64,000 bases of DNA, taken from NCBI GenBank assembly GCA_020746875.1, contig JAGTJL010000008.1, positions 2,046,001-2,110,000 of the forward strand, in the 5' to 3' direction. Under the pieces are notes generated by a model. The model saw only the letters and a list, made by a program, of their open reading frames with translations. It ran no database searches and had not been told where the DNA came from. This document shows positions 33,751-48,800 of this stretch, piece by piece (position 1 is the first letter of the stretch; every line of letters begins with the position of its first letter). This DNA is from Rhexocercosporidium sp. MPI-PUGE-AT-0058 (taxonomy: Eukaryota > Ascomycota > Leotiomycetes > Helotiales). The translations under genes and the position numbers were made by a program.

Positions 33751-35924
33751 TCAAAGTTTGCATGGAGTAGACATGCTAATGACGACGCATACAAACGGGG
33801 GGTCCCGGCCGGTTAACCCCAGGACGACAACAGAAAGACAAACGACGATAATGATGAACGATGATAATAGACGAATAACGACAGCGTATGATTCTGGCGC
33901 AAAGCAGCACAGCAAAGATCACCAGATGCTTCCGCTCGGCGCAGACATGGAAGGATTGGATTGGTGTTCTGATATACTTTTTGCAACCTCGCTACAGCAG
34001 GCAGGGCCTTGGGACATGTACTGAATTTACTTCTGATCGTATTACGTATTACTCATTTCAATCTCAGTGCCGTTCGGTAGCCAGCTAGATAGATAGTTGG
34101 CCTGTTGTCGTGCAGTTGGAAGGATATAATTGTAGCGGAGAAGCGTTGGTTGACTGGATTGGGTTGAAGACTCGCTGATTGCCGGGGGAAGGGGGAGGGG
34201 CGGTGGCTAGAGGATCTGAAATTGAGGCATTGGCGCTGTATTGCGTTCGTTTGGTTATGTAGAAGTAGATCTAGTACCAGGGTTGTCTCAAAGGTTACCA
34301 TTCAATACTTGACCTCGGAACAATTTCCTCTCCCACCTCGAATGCCGATGCTGTCCAGTCGGTCATCAACATGTTCCTTTCTTTTATTACTTGCCCTTTA
34401 CCATTTCTGCAACCCCCTGCTTTGGGTTACATCACGCAACATGTGAATCGTCCCATTCATTTCTCCAACAGCTGGATCGGAAGCTGGAAGTGAAGGTAGT
34501 GAGTGTATCTGGGCGTAAAGGGGCTTAAGTGAGGAGAGAGCTTAGAGATATGTATCTGGCTAGCATGGCACATCGCAGCGTAGACATTGACCGAAAGCTG
34601 CTCGATGGGTATCGGCTTATTCTGATATCTGATATTCTATATTATAAGAATCATGACGGATGCTCAAAGTTCTTCTACCACCTACAATACCACGCTTGGA
34701 GCACAACTTGGGCGGTTTTGCTGCATTAGAAACTCGTAACCATCATATCTGGATACTTGCCGTGGCGAATGTATGGGTAGAGCAGTGTTTTACTTGCCAT
34801 ATCTACTTGATGAGTCGGTTCCGTTATGCAGAACACATTTACAGTACAGGTACAGGATACAACGGATGAAGGGGCCCTTCCTCGTTCTCATCTCATCGTC
34901 ATCTTCGTGGAAGGGCGAGCGAGTAAGAGATTGGGCGAAAAAGAAGTGCAGCAGCACAGCAAGAGAACTGAGAAGGGAAAGGAACGCGCGCGGATCCATC
35001 TATCTTCGCTTTTCGGGTTTTTATTATCTCATGTCATACTATCATGATCGGCCTGGGTTCGAAATGCGAAATGTGAGAGAAGCGGAGTCCTTCTCTGCGG
35101 GGAATCTTTGTATCGGGTATGTACTGTACCGTTTAACGGTGGAGGGTGGCAAGGAGAATGCGGTATGCGAATGACTTTTTATATTTTCCGTACAGTACAT
35201 GAACAAAATAGCCCTCCTGTCAACATGACGCGAACCTTTGCAACATGGATAACCCCAGGTCAAGGAAAGCCTCATAGGACCGTCAAGAGTTGACAATAAA
35301 CCTCAGCATCGATATTAAGGCAAGACTGGTGGGGTCATCACGTCACCTGTCGCCTCAAGCTCAAAAGAAGACATCGATAATCGAAAAACGGAACACGGCA
35401 CTTCAAGGTATCTCTTTATCCACTGTATTGTCTTTCTAATTGCACAATTCCTTCTACTCAGAACCTGTGGTCATTCGTCTGTTATCCAGACCTGGCCTCC
35501 GACTCAAGCATATCAGAAGCTCGTCGATTGCCCTTACAAAAAAGACGCCGAATTCTATACTCGTACACCGTGCAAAACAAAAGATCCCTAAGCCATCTCT
35601 ATATGAAGGTCTGCTCGCTCTCGCTCTGAAAATTTTCTCAACATGGTAGTCGAAACACACGCATACAAACGCACAAAAGAGGAGAAAAAGCCGAATGCTA
35701 AGCAGCGAAGTTTGAGAGGGAAAAATAAACAGTCAAATTATGTACCAGAAACAGAGGGGTTAAGGGGCTTATGAGACTAGCAGTTGCGCTGCTCGTAGCT
35801 TCCTGATCGCCATTGGACTTCGTCAGACTGTATGGATTACAAAGGATAATTTTCTCCAACCCTTGTCCCGTTGGAGATTCTAAGAAGCGTGGCCCCTTCT
35901 ATTCAGCGTTTCGTCAGGTGGCAA
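33751..35924. other. Convergent intergenic region
   Basis: About 2.2 kb between the 3' ends of the kinase-like gene and the transporter gene. Only short open frames on either strand, none with recognisable composition. Nothing else is supported. Confidence 0.4.
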
Positions 35925-37353
35925 TCATGAGCTGCCGAGAGAGTTCTTAGCTGCTGCGAGGTAGCTCTTTGGGTCATACTCAGGTGCGTAGGTTGGTGCA
36001 AGACCGCCGAGGAGGACGAAAAGAGTGGTGATGAATAGGCCGAAGATGACCAGTTTGCGGAGAATGGGCTTGTTGGCTCCGAATTCCGCCCATCTGCGAG
36101 TACCCTCTGCAATGAATGGCTTCAGCTCCTTCTGTCCCAACTTGTAGTATACCATGCCGCAGAGAGCAATGGTGTATCCGAAAGCTTGCAGGGAAGAGAC
36201 CTTGGCGCCCCAGATAAGCATGGATGCAGCAACGAGGAGGATATCTTTGAGGACACCGCAGAGGGTAAGAACGAGGCCGGAAGTTTTGCCAATCTATGAG
36301 ACAAGGTTAGAAGGCTTCGGGGCTCAAAATGATTAGGGAAACTTACCAAGAACACAACGGACATGTTCAAGAAGAATGCGCAGCATGCGTTTGCTAGGAA
36401 GGTCCACAGGCCGACTGCGTAGATTTCGGTCATTTGGACATTGGGAATCTCCAAGAAGAGGGCGATTGTGAAGTTCATGATGCCGCAGACTGGAGCAAAG
36501 TAGTACAGAGACACAAGAGGATCCATCTTGAACTCTGCACCATTGAGCAGCCTTTCTACCATGCAGATTCTGACAGCTTCGAAAGCAATTCCTCCAACCT
36601 GGTACAAGAAACCAGTTAAGACGAAATCGATTTCACCGAAAGAGGCCAAGGCGACACCGATGACAATGAAGGAGACATTTCCGAGCTTCTTGAGGTCGAC
36701 TGGGTGGATCTGCAGAACCCAACCAGCAACAAGAACAGCCACGGGGGTGAATGCCTGTTAGTAGTTGTTAGTTGTGATTTGCCTTCAAGTGGTGAACAAA
36801 GGCGTACCTTGAGCATTTGGATGAACGAGACGCTCAAGTATAGATATGTCAAGTTTCCGCAGATCAAGCTCAAACTGAAGAAGACTCCAATCGGTACAAT
36901 AGCGCGGAGGTATACTCGCCCAGTCATCTTAACTGTTTTCCGTCCGTCCAAGAGAGTTGTGGTGCGAGCCATGATTTGGGTCATGATGGTCGCAAAGATC
37001 AGATGCCATGATGTAAGGAGAATTGGGTACTCTGAATTATTATTAGCCTCGAGTTTCTGGTAACTGGCGTGGGTTGCGACTCACTGAATCCCAAGGTAGA
37101 AAGGATCCATTTGTTGAAGAGGATAACACTGGAAGACAAACTGATCCAGACTCTGCAAAGCCAGGGGTTAGCGATTGTCTCCCAAAAAGTTGCAGCGCGC
37201 TCCAGGGAGTACTGACGCGACATAGACGGCAGGATGAATGCCATTTGATGCTGGCGCTGGTGACTTCTCGGCATCTGGGTTGATTGTTGGCAGAATGGAA
37301 GCTGCTGCTGTTCTGGGGGCCTCGCCCGAAACTCGAACCTTCTCTTCACTCAT
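35925..37353 (-). CDS. ugtA: Nucleotide-sugar/TPT-family transporter, likely UDP-galactofuranose transporter
   Basis: Five exons on the minus strand: 37353-37217, 37152-37085, 37031-36808, 36754-36347, 36293-35925. Total 1,206 nt, 401 residues; the four GT-AG introns are 53-64 bp and all phases join. After a 45-residue cytosolic N-terminus there are about ten hydrophobic segments of the drug/metabolite superfamily TPT fold (SSSVILFNKWIL early; VSFIQMLKAFTPVAVL; LTLCGVLKDILLVAAS late). NKW and the K-(A/D) motif with TP are typical of SLC35/TPT transporters. Its divergent position next to UDP-galactopyranose mutase matches Aspergillus ugtA-ugmA (glfB-glfA), where this gene encodes the Golgi UDP-Galf transporter. 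The family call is firm; the substrate is inferred from synteny. The C-terminus is a short Lys-poor tail ending NSLGSS. Confidence 0.85.
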
Positions 37354-39345
37354 CGTGACTGTTGGAGTGTTGTAGAACCCTTTTCGGCGATGAACAGTGA
37401 GGTATCGCACGTCGATCAGGGGTTCGTATCAATTTGAGTGGACTGATGAAGGTAACGACCGGAAACAACCTGGGATGAGTTGTGTGTATCGTCAGCCTCG
37501 ATGTAGGACGAGGGAGCGGAGGGATGGCGGGTTGCGATGACAGTTCAAAGGGAGAGTGTGGAAAAGTTGCGATCCAGGAGTTCACAAAGGGTCGCCGCCG
37601 GCGCTGACGAATGGGGCTAGCTCGACAATCGGCCATGGCGGTGGGCCTGAGGCTCGAATGCCGACAATTCCCAATTCTGCTCAATAATCCACCCAACCAC
37701 ACTCGCTTCCTGTATCAACCCCCTTAACTGACGGAACAGCATGAGATGGATGGATCGTCTCCCCTATCATGCGGTCCCTCGTACATCACCAAAGGCGGAT
37801 TTTCACCTGCTTATTTGCTTCTCCTTTTGGTCTGTTACACAGCGTAGCTACGAAGTATTAGGCCGAAAGAGTCAGTACACATTCCAAGCTGCTTCACCCA
37901 GCATGTGAAGCCTCAGATGTGCGCAGATCTGTTTCACATCTAAATTTTGCTTCTAATTTTGTTCACTTTTAAGGCTCGGCACTGGTAATCTGGCGGATCG
38001 GATACTGACAGGTGGCACTCATATATTCCGGGTCGTGCTTGCTTAGCTACAGATTACCGAACAGTTGTCGACTACAAGTATCAAGATCGAATTTCACGAA
38101 AAGGACTTGATATCAGATCATCACGACATCCTGTCTATTTTGACGTATCCGACCGACGTTTGATGCAAGCACGAATCTGCCTCTAAGAGTGACTGACTGT
38201 ACTCACCTCAAAGACGAGCTGGAAAAGAAGATGCACTCCGGCGGGTGGCACAATGCAATGCATTCATTCCCCCTGTATGAAGGAACGCTGCATAAGCCTC
38301 CAAACTACTCTGGAAATTTCCATTGTTATTTCGTTGCATCTCGAAGAAGAAGGAAGAAGAAGAAGGATAAGATGACGAGGCTGAGATGAAATGTCCCGCT
38401 TGCAATCTCACACCCCACTACATCCGTCGAACCTAATCTCAAATGCTGCTGAAGAGTGGGGGTGTAGCTTCGGACCTCAACCAGAGCAGAACTTTAATGG
38501 AAATTACGGATGTACCGATGAAGATCAGATAAAGAGAAAGCGACGGCAACAAGCATTACGCTTGTGCGACTTCAAGATTCAAAGTCGCGTCTCAAGTCTT
38601 ATGTGGTCAAAAGCGACTCCAAACGCCCACATCCTCAGCCTTGTGAATACGATGCTTGGTCAAGCCAGCACCGCAACCTCGTGAGAAGTTGAGGATGGTC
38701 AGGTCAGTCATCTTTACGAGCTCACGGCTTGGACCTGGGGCTTAAGGACGCGTAAATAAGCATCGTAGCAAATCCAAACACGAAGACACCTCGCCCCCTT
38801 TCCACCTCTTTTTCTGTCCCAGATGTGGTATGTAGTGTTGTGCCACTCCAAAATTCTAATTACACTGCAACAATGCAAGGGCCCAGAAATGAGTTTCAGG
38901 AGACACGAGTGCCGCCAGCCAATAGATAAGCCCCGAGCTGCACGTGAAGCCATTCCGAAATTGACCATAGCGGCGGTAGGGAAATACTTAAGTACTGTAC
39001 TTAGTAGTTGGCCGCCCCCCAGCTCCGCTCGATCAGGTAAGTGGTTGGTTGTCCCGCACCCCCCTCCCCTGTCAGATGCAGCCATTCGATTTGGCCACAC
39101 AGCACACCACACCACACCAAACCGACAAGTCTATACTTTTTTCTGGACCCTGTCCTGACCCAAACTGAACTCCCTTCAATCCCCCCTTCCAACCTCCTCC
39201 CTTCGTTGTGTAGATATCGCATATTGTCTGCACAGATCGTATATCTGTAGCTGGTATCTGCTATCTGCAAGACATCCCGTCCCGCTGGTCAAGCTTTGCG
39301 ATAACCCATCCCTTTCACCCCGCTATCACAGTACAGGACCTCAAA
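37354..39345. promoter_or_regulatory. Shared divergent promoter region ugtA-ugmA
   Basis: About 2.0 kb between two start codons pointing away from each other. A pyrimidine-rich block lies just upstream of ugmA (39165-39335), a CACAC-rich run at about 39098-39120, and a GAA-type purine tract at 38343-38368. No supported gene on either strand; small open frames around 38400-39270 overlap each other in opposite directions and look like chance. Co-regulation of the two genes is inferred from their shared pathway. Confidence 0.5.
38343..38368. repeat. (GAA)n-type purine tract
   Basis: Imperfect GAA/GGA trinucleotide run read directly, lying in the region between the two divergent galactofuranose genes. 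Confidence 0.7.
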
Positions 39346-41328
<1,983 letters not shown>

Positions 41329-42841
41329 AAGACCAGGCTAGAGATATTCACATTCGAAATTCCTTCTCACCTAGACAAAAGTCTGATTGATTTGTGTTGT
41401 CCAGCGGGCGAGATTTATTCCAGAGTAGAATGAGAAGCTTTCGTGGAGAATGATTCGCATTTTCATAGTCTAGCCTAGCTGAGACTGATAGTTGAATTCC
41501 CCCCTGATTCGGGGCCAGGGCATGGCATGTAGCTCGCAGGTGTTTGTTGATGTGGTTGTTCTTGGTAGGATTCACAAAGATCGGATTTCCCCTGCTCGGC
41601 TATTTGTAGCCGAGATTTCTATAGACTACGGCATTATTAGAGACATGAACCTAAGATTTTCGCTTGATTGGAGGCATCAATTCTTGAATTTGAGATTCTC
41701 AATTGTTCCAGATTTGAAAGTAAGGCATTCTACTCTTTACATACCATTTTTTCTTTGCTTTCCCCCCCCCCCCCCCCCCCCCTCGAGAATTCCCGATTCC
41801 GAACCGACCGTCTTATCCTACACTAACTGACCTGTGTTTGCCACCCACGCATTCTTAGTTAGCACTACCTAAAAAGTAAAGGAAATTTCCGAATATTTGA
41901 ATAGTTGTGTAGAGCCGATTTTAGCCAGGTATTCCATCTTTCTCCCTCCCCTTCTTTCCCCACACGTACTCGGACTTAGTAACAATGTGGCGCTCAGTGG
42001 CGCAACACTTGACTCAGTTTAAGCCAAGTTACTCATAAACAGTACTTACTTGTCCTTGTCAACAGGGTATGGAGTTGAAATAAGCGGACACAATCGCCAC
42101 CGCACTTGTAGCCAAGGAGAAGATGAAGAGAAAATTGTTTGGAAGGCCAGGATTATATCTTGTTGTGACAAGTGATCGCTCAAAGGAATGCCAAAAATGA
42201 ATTTGTACTCGTGTGCCTAAGAGTTTGTTGCTACGATTCTTACTTGGAGGATCTGCAACCGTTGCTTGTATAAGGTATCATCCTTTTGCCTAGTTTGAAT
42301 CCTTGCCAAGTACTTGTAGTAGGTAGTGTTTGCCGCTAGGGACAGGCCGATGGTCATGGTAGATTGTGTTAACGGGGCCAACTTGACTCGGCGGCGCTGA
42401 AGTCCAGAATGATACTTAGAAAAAGCCCGACCTTTCTCTTCTATATCGAAGATTAGATAGATGGCTGTAATGAAATATGTATATGTAGAGGAATCTGGTA
42501 GTGTACTCCAGTTGTCTTACCGTATCATCATATGTTTCCCATCTGTGTTTGTGGCACGGAAACCCCTCTGCCCCTGTCGCATGCGGTTGACGTCACTGTG
42601 GCTCGAATTCGGTTTTTGGACATCCTGGCCCGCTTCAGTGATGCAGCCTATCAAAGCCCAGCCATCATCTTCCTAGTCTAGCCAGACCAGACTCCAGACT
42701 CACAGGCCAGCGCGAAACCCATCCAGACGTTTACTGTGATCGTGTTGACCATCTGACAGTAAACACGCATTATTGCAGCCCCTGCGACCGTCTTCCTTTG
42801 AGCCATGAGATTGAAAGCAATGCTTTGAAAGCGCCGAAGGC
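41329..42841. other. Intergenic region ugmA to histidine kinase
   Basis: About 1.5 kb between two same-strand genes. It contains a C21 homopolymer at 41762-41782 and the probable promoter and leader of the histidine kinase. No supported gene. Confidence 0.45.
41762..41782 (+). repeat. Poly-C tract, C21
   Basis: Uninterrupted run of 21 cytosines, directly visible, in the 3' flank of ugmA. Its exact length should be treated cautiously because homopolymers are error-prone in sequencing and slip in replication. Confidence 0.85.
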
Positions 42842-45800
42842 ATGATGGACGGAACAGTCGCCTTGAGTGACGAACATTTGGACCCCCCTCCCCGTCTCTA
42901 CGAGCGACTGCGACAGCTTGCGGACTACACTTGGGACGAATCAAAGGACCCGTTTCATTCGAGTTATGACAACTGGTGAGCCTCACAACGGTGCAGGTTC
43001 TGGCTATCGATGCTAACTTGGGGGACAGGCAAGTCTTTGGTTGGAAGGATGTCGTTCACAAGTCACATACCAAGCATACACGCTCGAGACCTGACTCAGA
43101 GACCAACTCTCCGGCGCAGGATCCCCAGAGCGCTGGTGGATATCGAGGTTACGCAAGCGAGAGTGGCAGCGATTCGAATACCTCTCACGACGATCTCCCC
43201 GAGCCTGCACGGATCCAGGTCATTGGACGAGTGTCAACACATGCGTTGCGGGAGGAGCGAGCATACCATATCTGCAAGAACTTGATCAAGAAGGTTGATC
43301 CGGAAGGAGACCATATCATCCGACCTCTAGACATTGCGCGTCTGACGAGCCAGCAAGGAGACAAGGGACCGATCGTCGTCTGCATCTTCGAGAATCCAGG
43401 GCCGAACTACCTTCACAATGTTATTGACTACGGGGCCGCATGGTATCGAGGACGCAGAGTTGGAGACAAGCACGAAGCCTTCCGAGATGAGTTCGAACCT
43501 ACGGAAACAGTATCGCTGGAGACGTTCTTGGATTTTGCCGTTGCGGCGACAGAGTGCTTGGAGATTCTGCATCATGGACAGAGGATAGTGCATGGTGAAA
43601 TCAGGGGGGATGCTTTCCACATGAATCCGGAGAATGGGAAGGTCAGGCTGATCAATTTTGGGTCTGGGCTTAGGACATTCGAGCATGGTCTGACGAGTAC
43701 TGGCTGGTCAACCCTTTCGAAAGAAGTTGGCGCCAAAACTAAACTCTGTTATATGAGTCCTGAACAGACGGGTCGGATGCCGGCGGAGCCTGATAGCAGA
43801 ACGGATATCTACTCGCTTGGAATTATGTTCTGGACTCTGCTCACTCAACAGCCTGCTTTTGATGGGGAGACGCCGATGGATATCATTCAAGCAGTTCTAG
43901 GGCGACGTCTTCCGAGCGTGTCCAGCATTCGATTGGATATACCTGATGTCATTGGAAGAATTATTCAAAAAATGACGGCGAAGATAATAGGGGAACGATA
44001 TCATTCTGTGAGCGGTCTGAGATACGATTTGATGGAAGTGAGGAGCCTACTAGGCGCTGGAGATTCGGCTGCTCTGAGGAACTGGCCCATTGCTACCAAA
44101 GACGTGTCATCGTTTTTTATCCTGCCTACAGCCATGATTGGTCGAACCGAGGAGCATGATCAAGTTGTCAAGATCATTGACAAAGTGTCAAGGCGTCATG
44201 AAGTCAGTCAACGACAGGACGTTTACAGCCTGTCATCTGGGTCCAGTCTGTCTGACGGCCGTCTGGAAGTATTTGAGGCTGCTATTGGGACAGGTATAGA
44301 TCTATCAATATCAAGCGACGAAAATACGAGCTCTTATGAAGGTCGGTCGAATTCTCTGGGTCACATCGCCTCTTCACTGTCGGCAGAGACCAAGTCTCTC
44401 AAGAGCGGCTCCGGTCAATTACGGTCTGTAGGAGGCTCTCTGCACAATTCTTATGATGGCCACAATTCATCATCACAGAGTAACAGCAAATTCCGCCCTT
44501 GGGAGAAGAACAACTCCTTCTCTCCTCAGTCCATGGATAATGGGAGCATCGCCGGATCGATGTCCGAGGCAGGTGGTGGCAGTAGAAGCTCGGAAGGAGC
44601 GGGAAGCTTGACAAGTAAACGAAACAGCCAGAAATTCAAGCGAAAAGGTCGGTGTGAAGTTATCGGTATTGCTGGAGCTGCCGGTCTAGGGAAGAGTTGC
44701 CTGGTTCAATCTGTGCAAATCGAGGCACGCCGGAGAGGATACTTTGCCAGCTCGAAGTTTGATCAAGCGAAGAAGACCCCATTCGGACCTGTTCTCAAAC
44801 TTCTCTCAAGCTTATTCAAGCAGGTATTCTCAGAAAGCAATACCGATACGGCTTTCCATCAAAGCCTCAAAGCGTTCGTCATACCTGCTTGGCCGATGCT
44901 TCACAGAGTTCTTGGTCTGCCTGAATTTCTCTTGGGTTCGATGAGTGGTCCTACCCGTAAACACGGTAGCCAGCTGTCTCAAAGTTACAACAAAAGCTTG
45001 CGCGCTGAAATGCGACGCGAATCCTCTCCATCGTCAAGTTCTCAAGCCAGTATTTATAATATGGCTCTTGGTTCACGGGACTCGCAAGAATTCTTGCGGG
45101 CTGGATCATCAACCAAATCGGTGCGGCTGATGAACACCTTCCTCGATGTCCTGCGCGTCTTCACCCAACACAAATTCATATGTTTCTGCCTGGATGATCT
45201 TCAATTTGCCGACGATGAGTCCATCGATCTCATTGGACAGCTTGTCTCTTCTCGAATGAAGATGGTTATCATTGTTACCTACAGGCCAGACGAAGTCCTC
45301 CCAGAAAGGATTAAAGGGATTCTGCAACCTCCTAACACAGAGGGTATCAGTTTGAGCTCCCATTTTCTTACAACACTTAGCCATGCTAACAGATGACTAG
45401 AATACATAAAGGGAGGTGGTATAGGCGTCACCAGAATAGTGCTTCAACCACTCAACGAAGACGATATCAAAAGTTACGTCGCTACGACTCTATGTCGATC
45501 CGAAAACTACATAGTCCCACTGGCGGCCGTCATCCAGTCCAAGACCGGCGGTAACCCGTTCTATATGCGTGAGATGCTGGATACCTGCCATAGAAAGCAA
45601 TGCATCTATTACGATTATAAGGAGAGTGGCTGGTGCTACGATCTGGACAAGATTTTCCAGCAATTCGAGGCAAAGAGCTACCACGACACTTTGGATACTG
45701 CATTTGTCACTGCCCGCTTGAATGAACTACCACCTGCTTCGAGGTCAATTTTGGCTTGGGCTTCTTTGATAGGGCATTCCTTCTCATTTGAGCTTGTGCA

Positions 45801-48800
45801 GAGGTTGTTGAGCGGTGAGTTCGACTACGACGACTTGGATCCTGATGCAGACGACACGTGCCCTCCCTTAATTTTCTATTCAACCCAAGATGCAATCGAG
45901 GGGCTTCAGGCAGCAATCCAAGCTTATATTATTGTGGCTACACAAGACGATGATCGCTTTCGTTTTGCGCATGACCGTTACATGCAAGCAGCAACTGCTC
46001 TCGGAGACTGCAACACACCTAAGATGCATTTCATTATTGCCAGGACGCTTCTTAAATACAGTTCTACTGTTGAAGGAGCCCAATCTGACAGTGCTGAGCA
46101 CATCGGCGAATCGATAGACATTATCAAACGAAGAGTTCTTCATCGACAGTCATACAGAAAACTCCTTGCCGATTGCGCCCAGTCTGCTGCTGAGCGTGGT
46201 GCTCGGTCCACAGCTGCAAGATACTATAAAAATTGTTTTGCACTCCTACAAGATGATCCATGGACAGATGGCTTACCCGATGTGTACTACGACGAAACCC
46301 TACAGTTACATATCAGAGCTGCGGAGACATATCTGTACATAGGTCAATACCCCGAATCCAAAAGACTTCTAGCGAATGTCTTCAAGTACGCTCAAACGCC
46401 TGTCGACAAATCTCCTGCTTGGGTTTTGCAATCAAGAATATACGCGCAGGAAGGCGATTCGCCAGCTGCGTTCCGCGCCTTGAAACAATGCTTACAGGCT
46501 CTTAACATTGCTGTGGATGATGAGCCCAGTTACGACAAGTGCGACATGGAGTTCGAACGACTCTCTCTCAAGATTCAATCCATGCCGATGGACGACTTAT
46601 TAAACAGGTCAATAGCAAAAGACTCAAATTTTGCGGCCGTTGGAGCAGTCCTGGTGGAGACTATCTCTGCCGCCTTCTGGTAGGTAATCTTGTTCTAAAG
46701 AACAATCTCTTGCTGACTTGGTTAGGACCGATACCTTGACATTCTACCAGATGGCTCTCGTTATGGTTAACACACACCTGAATCTAGGAAGTTTCCCTCA
46801 AGCAGGCATGGCCTATATCTACCTCTCAATGATAGCAACATCCAGATTCAACATGATCAAGTTCACCAACGATATGGGCAGCATTGCCCTAGCTCTACTA
46901 TCCCGGTGGAGCGATCCCTACACCACCGGCCGCGGCGGAACCATTTACGCCATCTTTGTCGGCCATCTCCAAGATAGTATTCAGAGCTCATTGAGACAGT
47001 TGGACGGAGCTCTTGAATACGTCATTCAGGTGGGAGACCGTGGATCCACGATTCTCAATTTCGGATTGGTTGGAATGCTCAAGTTCTTTGCTTCGGAAAA
47101 CTTGACGGAGTTGGAGTCATTTCTTCATTATGGTTGTGAAGAAGTCCCGAATTGGACCCTTGATACGCGGGGTGGAACGATGGCCAGTAAGTCATTCCAG
47201 AAGCCAACCCCCTTCCCTTGCCGCTATTCGTTATCCGTTGTCGACCCCGAGCAATTCACAATTGTGGCTTGTGTCACTATTTTAGATTATAATGGCTAGG
47301 TTTGCTGACTTGCTTTATCAGTTGCGGTTCGACAAGCATGCAGAGCTTTACAAGGCAAGACGTATACAAGCGATCCCCTGGAAATCATGAGCGACGAGCA
47401 GCATAATTCCGCATACTACAAGAGTTGGCTGAAAAGCACCGTGAGCAGCAGCGATCGGCCTTTGATCTTCTACGAAGGATTCGAGATTGCGCCCCTCTTT
47501 CTTTACGGCTACTTTGCTAGGGCTATCGAGGTCGGAGATACCTGCATCGAGAATATAAGCTCGGTATGGTCTGCTCGCAATACTAGGTTCATCTACTTCA
47601 TCCACGGACTGTCACTTGCTGGCCTCATGTGGAGTAAGCTCCAAAATCCGCTTCGGTCTATTGGCCAAGATACCAATGCGCAAATGCAAATGGAGAAGCA
47701 GCCAACGGAAGCAGAACTTACGGCAGACGTAGCAACATTCCTGAAGCGGATAAAGAGGAACAAGAAGATGATTGAGGACTGGCAGTCCGTCAATACCGTC
47801 AACTATCTATCCTGGTCGAAATTGCTTGATGCACAAATCGCCGAGATGGAAGGGAACCATGGGAAGGCTTTGCGCGACTACGAAGACAGTCTAGACCATG
47901 CATCAGCGAATGACTTCCTCTTCGAAGAAGCTCTTGGCAACTACCTTCAAGCCGGATTCTTCCTGCGAACAGGTTCAAGGAGAGCTGCCAAGTCATCATT
48001 ACGCGAGGCCACGACACTTTATCGAGGCTTTGGCGCTGTCGGTGTTGCGAAATATATTGAGGATCAACATAGTCTTCTACTCCAGGGACCGACACGGAAT
48101 GAAAGGACCGCAGATGCTGCGGCTCAGACCGACTTCGCCGGAGACTCGGCGGATGTTCAATACACCACACTAGAGGGAGACGACGACGATATCCGGCAAC
48201 AAACACGAACTTCTGCCACGGAGACCAAGGGCGACAGAATCGGAGCCTGGCAAGGTGGCTCGGCTCGTCCTGATGCAGGTTCAGGCCTGCCTGCACTCGA
48301 TATGCTAGATCTCACATCCATTCTTGAGAGTTCTCAGGTCATCTCTAGTGTGCTACAGGTCGACCAGCTACTCAAGACTATGTGTGAAATTATCCTGCAA
48401 AATTGTGGAGGTCTAGCCACGATGGCTGCTATTATCGTCGAAGAAGATGATCCTGTTGGCTGGAGCATCGCTGCCAGTGGTGATCCAGAGCAAGGCGCTG
48501 TTGCCCATATTCCTGGACTCCCGCTTACTGAAACGGCCTTGGTCGCTGAAGGCGTCATTCTGTACTGCACACGCTTTCGGGAAACCGTCTTCTTACCTGA
48601 TATCATTCACGATGAGCGATTTAGTAATGTCACCGATGCTTGGGCAGCCAGGAATCCTGTGGGCAAGTCCATAATCGCGATACCTATCTGTCATGGAGTC
48701 AAGCCACTCTTGGGAGTCTTATACTTGGAAGGAGAACCCAATGCCTTCACCGATCGGAATTTGACTGTTCTACAACTCCTTGTCAACCAGATCGGTATCA

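Noticed and set aside
33976..33998. ACTTTTTGCAACCT, similar to the MITE end
   Set aside because: Single short match without the outer bases, TA duplication or a partner end.
35050..35072. GGTTCGAAATG, like a tRNA B box
   Set aside because: No A box at the right distance, no cloverleaf pairing seen, and the CC that should end the box is missing.
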